Positions 1 through 5,900 of a stretch of 6,252 nt of DNA are shown here, piece by piece. Numbering within the stretch: the stretch's first letter is position 1; the number at the start of each line of letters is the position of its first letter. The translations under genes were made by a program, and so were the position numbers. The stretch lies in NCBI GenBank assembly GCA_024227975.1, contig JAAETV010000311.1:1-6252 (forward strand). Direction: 5' to 3'. Under the pieces are notes generated by a model that ran no database searches, had not been told where the DNA came from, and was given only the letters and a program-made list of their open reading frames with translations. This DNA is from Actinomycetes bacterium. GTDB lineage: Bacteria > Actinomycetota > Acidimicrobiia > Acidimicrobiales > SZUA-35.

Positions 1-183
1 GAGATCGCCGACGCCACCTCCGACGGAGGCAAGATACTGGGGGCCATGGCCCGTGCGGTTCCCATGAAGCGGGTCGGAGAGCCCGAAGAGGTGGCTTCGG
101 CCGTGGCCTACTTTGCTTCCGAGCAGGCAGGCTTCGTCACCGGCCAGACCCTGTCCGTCTCCGGTGGGTTGACCATGGCCTGA
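1..183 (+). CDS. SDR family oxidoreductase, C-terminal fragment (BadH/FabG-like)
   Basis: These are the last 60 codons of a short-chain dehydrogenase/reductase; the N-terminal cofactor-binding and catalytic parts lie off the left edge. Seen: the typical SDR ending, with a P-M-K-R-V-G-E-P-E-E-V block (residues 21-31 of the fragment), then an AVAYFAS helix, then FVTGQTLSVSGGLTMA before TGA. Family knowledge: R-x-G-x-P-E-(E/D)-(V/I), followed by a (F/V)(I/V)TGQ-x-(L/I)-x-V-x-GG tail, is the C-terminal substrate-side and dimer region of classical SDRs such as FabG. The SVSGGLTM ending resembles, from memory, BadH-type 2-hydroxycyclohexanecarboxyl-CoA dehydrogenases more than standard FabG, which usually ends in VDGG plus a short tail. 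The likely role is NAD(P)-dependent oxidation or reduction of a hydroxyacyl/ketoacyl substrate in the cytoplasm; the substrate is not determined. The stop codon lies within the first copy of a tandem repeat. SDR family membership is nearly certain; the BadH-like subtype is tentative. Confidence 0.93.
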   Translation, partial: EIADATSDGGKILGAMARAVPMKRVGEPEEVASAVAYFASEQAGFVTGQTLSVSGGLTMA

Positions 184-282
184 GCCCTCGGGCGAGGGGC
201 CCTTGATTCGGCCTGAGCCCTCGGGCGAGGGGCCCTTGATTCGGCCTGAGCCCTCGGGCGAGGGCCCTTGATTCGGCCTGAG
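178..282. repeat. Tandem 33-bp repeat, three copies, hairpin-forming
   Basis: A unit beginning GCCTGAGCCCTCGGGCGAGG and ending CCCTTGATTCG occurs at 178-210, 211-243 and 244-275, followed by a 7-base partial copy (GCCTGAG) at 276-282. Copies 1 and 2 are identical. Copy 3 lacks one G (GAGGGC instead of GAGGGGC), giving 32 bp. The array begins at the last sense codon of the upstream reductase, so copy 1 supplies its TGA stop, and it ends two bases before the stop of the convergent gene. There are no unique spacers, so it is not CRISPR. The copies probably arose by slipped-strand duplication; that is inference. Confidence 0.95.
184..265. terminator. Candidate bidirectional terminator: three GC hairpins in the repeat array
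   Basis: Each repeat copy contains GCCCTC-GGGC-GAGGG(G)C, an inverted repeat with a 4-base loop. It is found at 184-200, 217-233 and 250-265. The 6-bp stem is perfect in copy 3 and has one bulged G in copies 1 and 2. The hairpins lie between two convergent genes, the usual place for a shared terminator, and an inverted repeat works in both directions. Against a classical intrinsic terminator, only a weak TTGATT follows each stem and there is no real T-tract. GC-rich hairpins without U-tracts are reported as terminators in actinobacteria, but function here is inference. Confidence 0.5.
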
Positions 283-284
283 AC

Positions 285-650
285 CTATTGGCGGAAGCGG
301 AGGTTGGCCCATTCCTGAGGTCGGTGACCACTGATCCATTCGAACCAGAGATCCTGGCCTTCCCCAGTCTGGATATGGATGAGATTGTTGCCGAGCTTGC
401 GCTTGGCTGCCTTGATGCAGAGCCTGCCGGCCGGCCACTGGGCGATGACCTGAGCTCGTGTGGCTCGGATCGAGCTCGTGACCAGAAGGAGGCGAGAGTC
501 AGTCAGAGCGAGGACGACTCGTCCTCGGGCATGGCCCGTTGATGCTGGTAGCGACCGCACGATGTCGACTCTGGAGACAACCCGCACGTGTTCATCTGGG
601 GCCAGGATGCGACCCCTCGTGCGCTCCAGATAGTCCGTCGGGGCCGGCAA
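285..650 (-). CDS. Hypothetical protein with bacterial PH-like domain features
   Basis: A 121-residue protein with no recognised enzymatic motif. The start is TTG at 650. It is chosen because AGGAGG lies 5 bases upstream on the minus strand, the strongest Shine-Dalgarno in the window, and there is no better ATG or GTG. Seen: an N-terminal ILAPDEHVRVVSRVD stretch (15-29), a hydrophobic beta-strand pair GRVVLALTDSRLLLVTSS (43-60), a Q-W-P turn (71-73), further alternating strands around NLIHIQTGEG (89-98) and LWFEWISGHRPQEW (101-114). The 'LTDxRLLLV' strand followed by a W and later short strands, ending in a W-rich helix-like segment, resembles small bacterial PH-fold proteins (YokE/bPH types) from memory; fold membership is inferred. 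There is no signal peptide or transmembrane segment, so it is probably cytoplasmic or peripheral. It is convergent with the reductase and divergent from the ligase. Coding status is well supported; function is unknown. Confidence 0.8.
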   Translation of the reverse strand: MPAPTDYLERTRGRILAPDEHVRVVSRVDIVRSLPASTGHARGRVVLALTDSRLLLVTSSIRATRAQVIAQWPAGRLCIKAAKRKLGNNLIHIQTGEGQDLWFEWISGHRPQEWANLRFRQ

Positions 651-652
651 CG

Positions 653-661
653 TTGCCTCCT
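653..661 (-). promoter_or_regulatory. Strong Shine-Dalgarno supporting the TTG start of the PH-like gene
   Basis: On the minus strand the bases before the TTG at 650 read TAGGAGGCAACG, so AGGAGG is complementary to the 16S rRNA tail, with 5 bases between it and the start. This decides the TTG as start codon. Confidence 0.8.
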
Positions 662-757
662 ATGCCATCCTGTTGCTGCAAGTCAGCGGGCCATTCACCT
701 ACGTATCGACACCAACCGGGGCGGGCTGAAGAAGTCCTGGTCGGTCCTTGGATCCCA

Positions 758-771
758 CCAGCGTGCGCTGG
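758..771. promoter_or_regulatory. Palindrome, possible operator, in the divergent intergenic region
   Basis: CCAGCG-TG-CGCTGG is a perfect inverted repeat with 6-bp arms and a 2-bp centre, about 60 bp upstream of the acyl-CoA synthetase start and about 108 bp upstream of the divergent PH-like gene. Such symmetry is typical of binding sites for dimeric regulators, but it does not match an operator I can name. The 181-bp region has no convincing -35/-10 pair. A weak TAGAGT at 786-791 on the plus strand is the best -10-like element, and it lacks a good partner. Confidence 0.4.
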
Positions 772-796
772 CCTCGGCCGGTTCATAGAGTGGCCA

Positions 797-813
797 TCGA
801 GATCCAATCTCGA
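797..813. promoter_or_regulatory. 17-bp palindrome directly upstream of the ligase ribosome binding site
   Basis: TCGAGAT-CCA-ATCTCGA is a perfect inverted repeat with 7-bp arms and a 3-bp centre. It ends four bases before the GAGGAG ribosome binding site (818-823) of the acyl-CoA synthetase. As DNA it could be the operator of a dimeric repressor. As RNA it could be a hairpin next to the Shine-Dalgarno, although a 3-base loop is tight. Either would place it to control expression of the ligase. The regulator is not identifiable from the window. Confidence 0.5.
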
Positions 814-817
814 ACCT

Positions 818-823
818 GAGGAG
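818..823 (+). promoter_or_regulatory. Ribosome binding site of the acyl-CoA synthetase
   Basis: GAGGAG with 8 bases to the ATG at 832. It favours 832 over the in-frame ATG at 847, which would be 23 bases away. Confidence 0.8.
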
Positions 824-831
824 CTTGAGTC

Positions 832-2442
832 ATGATCGAGAGCACGATGCAGGACTTCCCGTTGGGGATCCAGCACCTGTTCAACCACGGCCGTCGCATC
901 CATGCTGACTCCGAAGTCATCACCTGGACAGAGGACGGTCCCATGACCAGCACCTTCGCCCAGGTCGGCGATCGAGCCGATCAGCTAGCGGCAGCCCTGG
1001 CCGCACTCGGAGTTGGTATCGGCGACCGGGTCGGCACCTTTGCCTGGAACAACCAGTATCACCTCGAGTCCTACCTTGCCGTCCCCTGTATGGGGGCTGT
1101 CCTCCATACCCTCAACATCCGCCTCTTCCCCGAGCAACTGGCCTATGTGATCAATCACGCCGAGGACAAGGTCATCATCGTCGACGCCTCGATTGCGCCC
1201 TTGCTGGCCCAGGTCCGCCGTCAGCTGACAACGGTCGAACACATCATCACCATCGGTGAGGGCGACATCAGCGGATTGGGTGAGACCCTCGACTACGAGG
1301 AGCTTCTGGTCGCCCAGGAACCTGGTTTCGAGTACCCCGAGATCGACGAGAGGGCAGCGGCCGCCATGTGCTACACCAGTGGCACCACGGGGAACCCCAA
1401 GGGGGTGGCCTACTCCCACCGCTCCACCTACCTCCACTCTTTCGGGACCGCCTCGGCTCAGGCCATGGGCTTCAATGAGAACGATCGCCTTCTTCTGATC
1501 GTCCCCATGTTTCACGCCAACGCCTGGGGTATGCCCTACTCAGGGTGGGTCGTCGGGGCCGACCTCATCATGCCCCAGCAGTACCTCCAGGCCGCCCCAT
1601 TGGCCGACATCATCGAGGCCACCCGTCCCACCTTCTCCGGTGCTGTGCCGACGGTGCTGAACGATATTCTCCATAACCGCCCAACGGCCGACCTCAGCAG
1701 TCTCCGCGGGGTTGTTTGCGGAGGGTCGGCCGTCCCCCGGAGTCTCATCGAAGGATTCGACGAGACCTTCGACGTCCCCGTGATCCAGGCCTGGGGTATG
1801 ACCGAGACGAGCCCCCTGGCTGCTATTGCTCACGTCCCCAAGAACACAGAGCCGACCGACGCCATGAATTGGCGGGAACGGACCGGGCGCCCCCTCCCCG
1901 GGGTCGAGATCAGAATCTGTGACGACGATGGCAGTGAGCTACCTTGCGACGGCGAAGCCCAGGGTGAGATCGAGATCCGTGGTCCCTGGATCACGGCTAG
2001 CTACTACCTCGATTCGGCCGACGAGAAGTTCCACGACGGCTGGCTACGGACCGGCGATGTGGGCTCGATGGAACCGAATGGGTTCATCCAGATCTCCGAC
2101 CGAGCCAAAGACGTGATCAAGTCTGGCGGCGAATGGATCTCCAGTGTCGACCTCGAGAACACCCTCATGGGTCATCCCGATGTGTTGGAGGCCGCCGTGG
2201 TCGGTGTCCCCGACGATCGCTGGGATGAGCGGCCCATGGCTTGCGTCGTCACCGCTGACGGGTCGGATTTCGAGCCAGCCGAGCTGAAGAGCTACCTGGA
2301 GGAGAAGGTGGCCAAGTGGTGGCTGCCCGAGCGCTGGACCAGGATCGACGAGGTCCCCAAGACCTCGGTCGGCAAGTTCGACAAGAAGGTGCTGCGCCGG
2401 CGCTACGCCGACGGCGAGTTGGACGTGGTCGAGCCAGGTTGA
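832..2442 (+). CDS. Acyl-CoA synthetase (long/medium-chain fatty acid or related CoA ligase), AMP-binding family
   Basis: A complete 536-residue adenylate-forming CoA ligase: a carboxylic acid plus ATP gives an acyl-adenylate, then an acyl-CoA thioester. Motifs seen in order: [11 protein letters not shown] phosphate-binding loop (181-191), [11 protein letters not shown] (225-235), WGMTET (321-326), TGD with D409 (ribose contact), the hinge DRAKD (423-427) with R424, SGGEW (431-435), and the C-terminal [11 protein letters not shown] with the presumed adenylation lysine K515. Length equals that usual for the FadD/AlkK-like group. The start TMQDFPL and the [16 protein letters not shown] block (97-112) match that group and, from memory, the methylmercaptopropionate-CoA ligase DmdB; W232 falls where DmdB has an active-site tryptophan. 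The substrate therefore stays open between medium/long-chain fatty acids and short thio- or branched acids. It is a soluble cytoplasmic protein, transcribed alone: a minus-strand gene lies on each side. Possible control comes from the palindromes just upstream. Family membership is certain; the substrate is inferred. Confidence 0.96.
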   Translation: MIESTMQDFPLGIQHLFNHGRRIHADSEVITWTEDGPMTSTFAQVGDRADQLAAALAALGVGIGDRVGTFAWNNQYHLESYLAVPCMGAVLHTLNIRLFPEQLAYVINHAEDKVIIVDASIAPLLAQVRRQLTTVEHIITIGEGDISGLGETLDYEELLVAQEPGFEYPEIDERAAAAMCYTSGTTGNPKGVAYSHRSTYLHSFGTASAQAMGFNENDRLLLIVPMFHANAWGMPYSGWVVGADLIMPQQYLQAAPLADIIEATRPTFSGAVPTVLNDILHNRPTADLSSLRGVVCGGSAVPRSLIEGFDETFDVPVIQAWGMTETSPLAAIAHVPKNTEPTDAMNWRERTGRPLPGVEIRICDDDGSELPCDGEAQGEIEIRGPWITASYYLDSADEKFHDGWLRTGDVGSMEPNGFIQISDRAKDVIKSGGEWISSVDLENTLMGHPDVLEAAVVGVPDDRWDERPMACVVTADGSDFEPAELKSYLEEKVAKWWLPERWTRIDEVPKTSVGKFDKKVLRRRYADGELDVVEPG

Positions 2443-2463
2443 GCGAGGTCACCGAACCGTCAG

Positions 2464-2503
2464 GGCCAGCCGGGCCAATTACTCAGTGAGAGAGCTGGCC
2501 GGC
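2464..2503. terminator. Candidate bidirectional hairpin terminator between convergent genes
   Basis: The 67-bp gap between the ligase stop and the stop of the small membrane-protein gene contains GGCCAGC (2464-2470) and its complement GCTGGCC (2494-2500). Alternatively GCCGGGCC (2469-2476) can pair with GGCCGGC (2497-2503) with one bulged G. Position between convergent genes fits a shared terminator. The loop is long (20-23 bases) and there is no T-tract, so this is a moderate call at best. Confidence 0.35.
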
Positions 2504-2509
2504 AGGGGC

Positions 2510-2695
2510 TCAGTTGTGAACGCTCGACGACAGTGGCGCCAGACCATTGTGCCCGCCGCCCCCGGTCGAGTCCTCACCGAAGAAGACGAACGCCGCTAGA
2601 ACGGCGAGACCGGCAATAACAACGAGGGCCACCCACTGGATGGTTGGGTTGATGCTTGGGCTGTTCTTGGCCTGAGCCGGCTTACCAGATGCCAT
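2510..2695 (-). CDS. Small single-pass membrane protein, hypothetical
   Basis: A 61-residue protein of unknown function. Seen: a short polar N-terminus with K5 and K10 (MASGKPAQAKNSPS), one strongly hydrophobic segment of about 19 residues (W21 to F39, WVALVVIAGLAVLAAFVFF), then an acidic E41-D42, four glycines (45-48) and a polar C-terminus. By the positive-inside rule the N-terminus should be cytoplasmic and the C-terminus outside; this is prediction. It could be an uncleaved anchor rather than a secreted protein, as there is no signal-peptidase motif. The frame stays open upstream to an ATG at 2857, which would give 115 residues, but the added 54 residues show no recognisable domain. The ATG at 2695 is preferred because a TATACT element lies just upstream; neither start has a good Shine-Dalgarno. 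It is convergent with the ligase and divergent from the large regulator. Real gene: likely. Start: uncertain. Confidence 0.65.
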   Translation of the reverse strand: MASGKPAQAKNSPSINPTIQWVALVVIAGLAVLAAFVFFGEDSTGGGGHNGLAPLSSSVHN

Positions 2696-2709
2696 GAGAA
2701 TCGGAACCG

Positions 2710-2715
2710 AGTATA
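2710..2715 (-). promoter_or_regulatory. Possible -10 element for the small membrane-protein gene
   Basis: TATACT on the minus strand (AGTATA on the plus strand) is one base off the TATAAT consensus and ends 14 bases before the ATG at 2695. Transcription would then start about 8 bases before the ATG, giving a nearly leaderless mRNA, common in actinobacteria and consistent with the missing Shine-Dalgarno. The best upstream -35 candidate, GTGACC, has a 19-bp spacer and is poor. If real, it rules out the longer 115-residue start for this transcript. Confidence 0.4.
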
Positions 2716-2911
2716 CCGGCCGTTGCTTCCCGACGGTCACGATGAGGCCAGCTTCGGTCTCGTTGAGCCAGCTATTCGCAGCCTCAGCCAGGAGATTACC
2801 CTTGGAGGCTCCATCGGGCGGCCCTAGAGTAGCTGGCTGAGTGGAACAGAGGCCCATGGTCTCGATCCGCTCGTGTCGACTCAGGGCACCAAGTCATTCC
2901 GCCGCACGCTC

Positions 2912-2925
2912 TGGGGCCGACCCCA
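2912..2925 (+). promoter_or_regulatory. Small hairpin immediately before the regulator start codon
   Basis: TGGGG-CCGA-CCCCA forms a perfect 5-bp stem with a 4-base loop and ends three bases before the ATG at 2929. No normal Shine-Dalgarno is present. The only purine run in reach, GGGG at 2913-2916, is inside the stem. This may lower or gate translation of the regulator, or be chance in GC-rich DNA. Confidence 0.3.
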
Positions 2926-2928
2926 ACC

Positions 2929-5900
2929 ATGCAAGAATCCGCCGCCGCACCCTCATCGTCGCGCTCGACGTCGTTCGAGATCCTGGGACCTGTCACCGTT
3001 ACGGTCGACGGGATTCCGGTCCGTCTTGGGGGCCCGCGCCAGGTGGCGGTACTAGCTCGCCTGCTCGTCGATCCCGGCAAGATCGTCTCCATGGACCAGC
3101 TCGTTGACGCCGTCTGGGACGGTGACGCTCCAGCCCGGCCCGAGGTTGCCCTGCGCTCCTATGTCTCGAACCTCAGGCGGGCCATCGAGCCTGACCGCGA
3201 CCGGCGGGCGGCCACGAGTTGTATCGAGAGCCGAAACCCCGGCTACTGCCTTGCCATCGACAGCGAAGCCGTCGATGCTCATCGGTTCGAGCGGCTGATA
3301 TCGGCGGCCAGGAGCACCCCGAAGACCGGAGCCTGCCACCTCGACTTGGCGTCCGAAGCCTGCGAGCTATGGCGGGGCGAGCCCTTCGAAGGGGTGACCG
3401 AGTCCGATGCCATCGGTGCGGCGCGGTCTCGGCTCGAAGAGCTGAGGCTGGTGGCGACCGAGATCATGGTGGAGGCCAAGCTCGCGGTTGGTCATCATGA
3501 AGGGGTCATTGCCGAGCTGGAACGGGCGCTGTCCAACAACCCGTTGCGGGAGCGGTTGACCGAGCTGATGATGCTCGCCCTATATCGGGCCGGACGTCAA
3601 TCTGAGGCCCTTGCCGTTTGCAGCCAGCTGCGCAAGCGCCTCGTCGATGGCCAAGGCATTGACCCTGGCCGTCCGGTCCAGGAGTTGGAGCACAAGATCC
3701 TGGTCCACGATGCTTCCCTGGAAGGCCCACGATCGGCCTCAGTCGGCAACACGAAAGCCCCTGGCAGCTCGAACTGCACCGTCATCGGCCGGAATGAGGA
3801 GCTAGGTGCCCTATCCCCCATCGAGGATCTGGTGTTGGAAGGGCGTGCGGCTTCAGCGGTGATTACGGGCGAGCCCGGGAGCGGGAAGTCAGTTCTGGCC
3901 CGCCAGCTGGCCCGAGATCTCGAAGCACGAGGAGCCCACTCCACCTGGGGCCTATGCCGGGCCTTGGCCTGTAACCAAGGACTTTGGCCCTGGGGTCAAC
4001 TGCTCGATGGGCTCGGCCCTGAAGTGGCCACCAACGGGGTCCTGGAAGGCCTCCAGCGGCTGGGGGTCATCGCCCCCGGCCTTTTGGCTGATCAGGATTC
4101 TCGGGTTGACCTCGCCGCCACCGGTCCCGCCACCATGACCGAGGCGGCCTCCTACTTCCAGCCCATCGTCGAGCTACTCAAGCGGGTGAGCCGACAGCAT
4201 CCGTTGGCCATCATCATCGAGGACGCCCAGTGGGCCGACGAGGCATCCATCGAGTTGTTGGCCTACGCGGGAGCTGCCCTTGTCGACCATCCGATCGCCT
4301 TCGTTACTACTTGGCGTCCCACCGATCTGGGCCAGAGCCCAGTCAGAGGCGTCCTGCGCCAGCTGGCTCGGCTTCCCAATCTGATCCGAGTCGATCTTGC
4401 TGGCCTTGACCGGTTCGGGGTCGAGGAGCTGATCGTCTCCATCAATCCAGAGGTCAGGGGCATGGCCCCGCTGATCGGCGAAGCTTCGGCCGGCAATCCG
4501 ATGCTGGTCTGTGAGCTACTGGCTGGGTTGGGATCTCGGCCGGCGAAGGGGGCGGCTTTGTCTCTGGACCAGCATCAGTTACGACCCACTCCGAATCTGC
4601 GCGACACGATGTTGGATCGGATCGATCGGGCCCACAGCGCAGCCGTCGATGTCTTGAGTGTCGGGGCACTGTTGGGTACACCGTTCTCAGCTGAGATCCT
4701 GGCTGGTGGGGTCGACTGGTCAAACCAGGTCGTTGAGGATGTGCTGGACGCGACGGTAGGGGCTGGACTGTTGGTCAGTGGGAAGGGGGCTGAGGGCCAA
4801 TATTGGTTCAGGCACCCCATCACGGCAAAGGTCCTGATCGAAGAGGTGAGCCAACCTCGCCGTTCCCGTGTACATGCAGCCCTCGGCCACGCCCTGTTGA
4901 GGGATGGGCGGCATCCGGCCGAGATCGCTCACCAGTTCGCCCAGGCTGACTCCTCGGGTAGTTCAGTTCTGGCGGCGCGCTTTGCCATCAAATCGGTGAG
5001 TAGCGCCATCGACCCAGTGGACATAGAGGCAGCGGCTGTCATCGTCAGTCGTGGTCTCGACGAGTTGGAGCGCATGGAGGAAACCGCCGAGTTGGAGATC
5101 CGTTTCTGTCTCTTCCTCTGTCAATGGGCCAGGATTCGCGGTGATGAGGCCCGGTTCGAGGCCCTTGGGCGGCGCTTGGTCGATGCGGCGGAACGGGTAG
5201 GCGAATCTCGCCACCTGGTGCGGGCCCTGGTTGTGGCGACGGGACCAGACGTTGCCGGCCCGTCGTGGGCCATCGTCGATGGGGGCCAACCTTCGGCCGG
5301 CACTGCTGAGCTCGATGACAAGGTGGAGAGGGCGTCGACCCGGTGCTCGCTCGAGCCACTCGCCCCCATCCTCTGGCTCCGAGCTCACCCGGAGCAGGAC
5401 CCGTCTGACACCGTTGGTCTTGGTCGGCTCGCCCTCCGTCGCGAGCGGATCCGATGGGCGATCGAGCACGGCACGATGGCCCAGAGGGCGACGGTTCTCG
5501 AGTCGGTGGAGGCGATCGATGCTCCAACGTCACAGGATCGCTTGCTGACCCTTCGCCTAGAGATGATCTCAGCTCTCGAGAACGGTGATGCCCGAGGTTT
5601 GGACACCATCGAGAGCGAGCTGCAATCCGCGATCGATGACAACCCATCGTTGCCCTGGCTCGACGCCCTGACCTCGAAGGTGGCCCTCGATCTCTACCGG
5701 GGTCGGCTCGACTCGGCCCGGGACCTGCTGACCATTGGACGCAGGCACTGCCAGCACTGGGGGCTAGTGACCAGAGCAACCCTCGACCAGCAGGCCCTGT
5801 TCGTCGTGGCCGGCGGTGACGACCTCAGCCATCGATTGGAGTCACCGGAGCAGGCAGGGCCGCAACCAGTGCAGGCCAGTCGGTCGACGGTGTCTGACCG

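Larger units (their letters stand above)
651..831. other. Divergent intergenic region between the PH-like gene and the ligase
   Basis: 181 bp that should carry promoters for both flanking genes. Apart from the two palindromes and the ribosome binding sites, no consensus promoter pair is evident on either strand. Reading frames crossing it, on either strand, look like shadows because they run opposite or out of frame to the supported genes and have no recognisable domains. Confidence 0.6.
2696..2928. other. Divergent intergenic region between the small membrane-protein gene and the SARP-like gene
   Basis: 233 bp (or 71 bp, if the membrane protein starts at 2857). It holds the TATACT element facing left and the hairpin before the regulator. 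No plus-strand -10/-35 pair, and no direct repeat of the kind SARPs bind, is evident by eye, so autoregulation is not supported. Open minus-strand codons up to 2857 are the optional N-terminal extension of the membrane protein. Confidence 0.5.

Noticed and set aside
178..282. CRISPR array
   Set aside because: The copies are directly contiguous with no unique spacers.
137..331. Minus-strand frame with a repeated RGLRPNQGPLA peptide
   Set aside because: It is only the tandem repeat read in one frame: 33 bp is a multiple of three, so the peptide repeats. It overlaps both flanking genes and has no ribosome binding site.
452..480. Direct repeat GAGCTCGTG at 452-460 and 472-480
   Set aside because: It lies inside the PH-like coding region and reflects similar codons around neighbouring Arg/Ala/Ser residues; too short to mean more.
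539..835. Plus-strand frame whose stop overlaps the ligase ATG, resembling translational coupling
   Set aside because: It is antisense to the PH-like gene for its first third, rich in Pro/Ser/Arg/Cys with no domain, and the ligase has its own good ribosome binding site. The overlap looks accidental.
592..903. Minus-strand frame covering the intergenic region and the ligase start
   Set aside because: It lies antisense to the ligase 5' end and has low-complexity composition and no recognisable domain.
985..1515. Long minus-strand frame opposite the ligase
   Set aside because: A shadow of the ligase codons in GC-rich DNA; the plus-strand frame carries all conserved motifs.
3104..3500. Short plus-strand frames inside the SARP-like gene, suggesting a frameshift or broken gene
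   Set aside because: The main frame from 2929 reads through this region without a stop and retains the winged-helix and BTAD motifs, so there is no break.
4963..5779. Two long minus-strand frames (4963-5469 and 5045-5779) opposite the SARP-like gene
   Set aside because: They overlap each other and are Arg/Pro/Ser/Gly-rich with no domain pattern, whereas the plus-strand frame is continuous for over 1100 codons.
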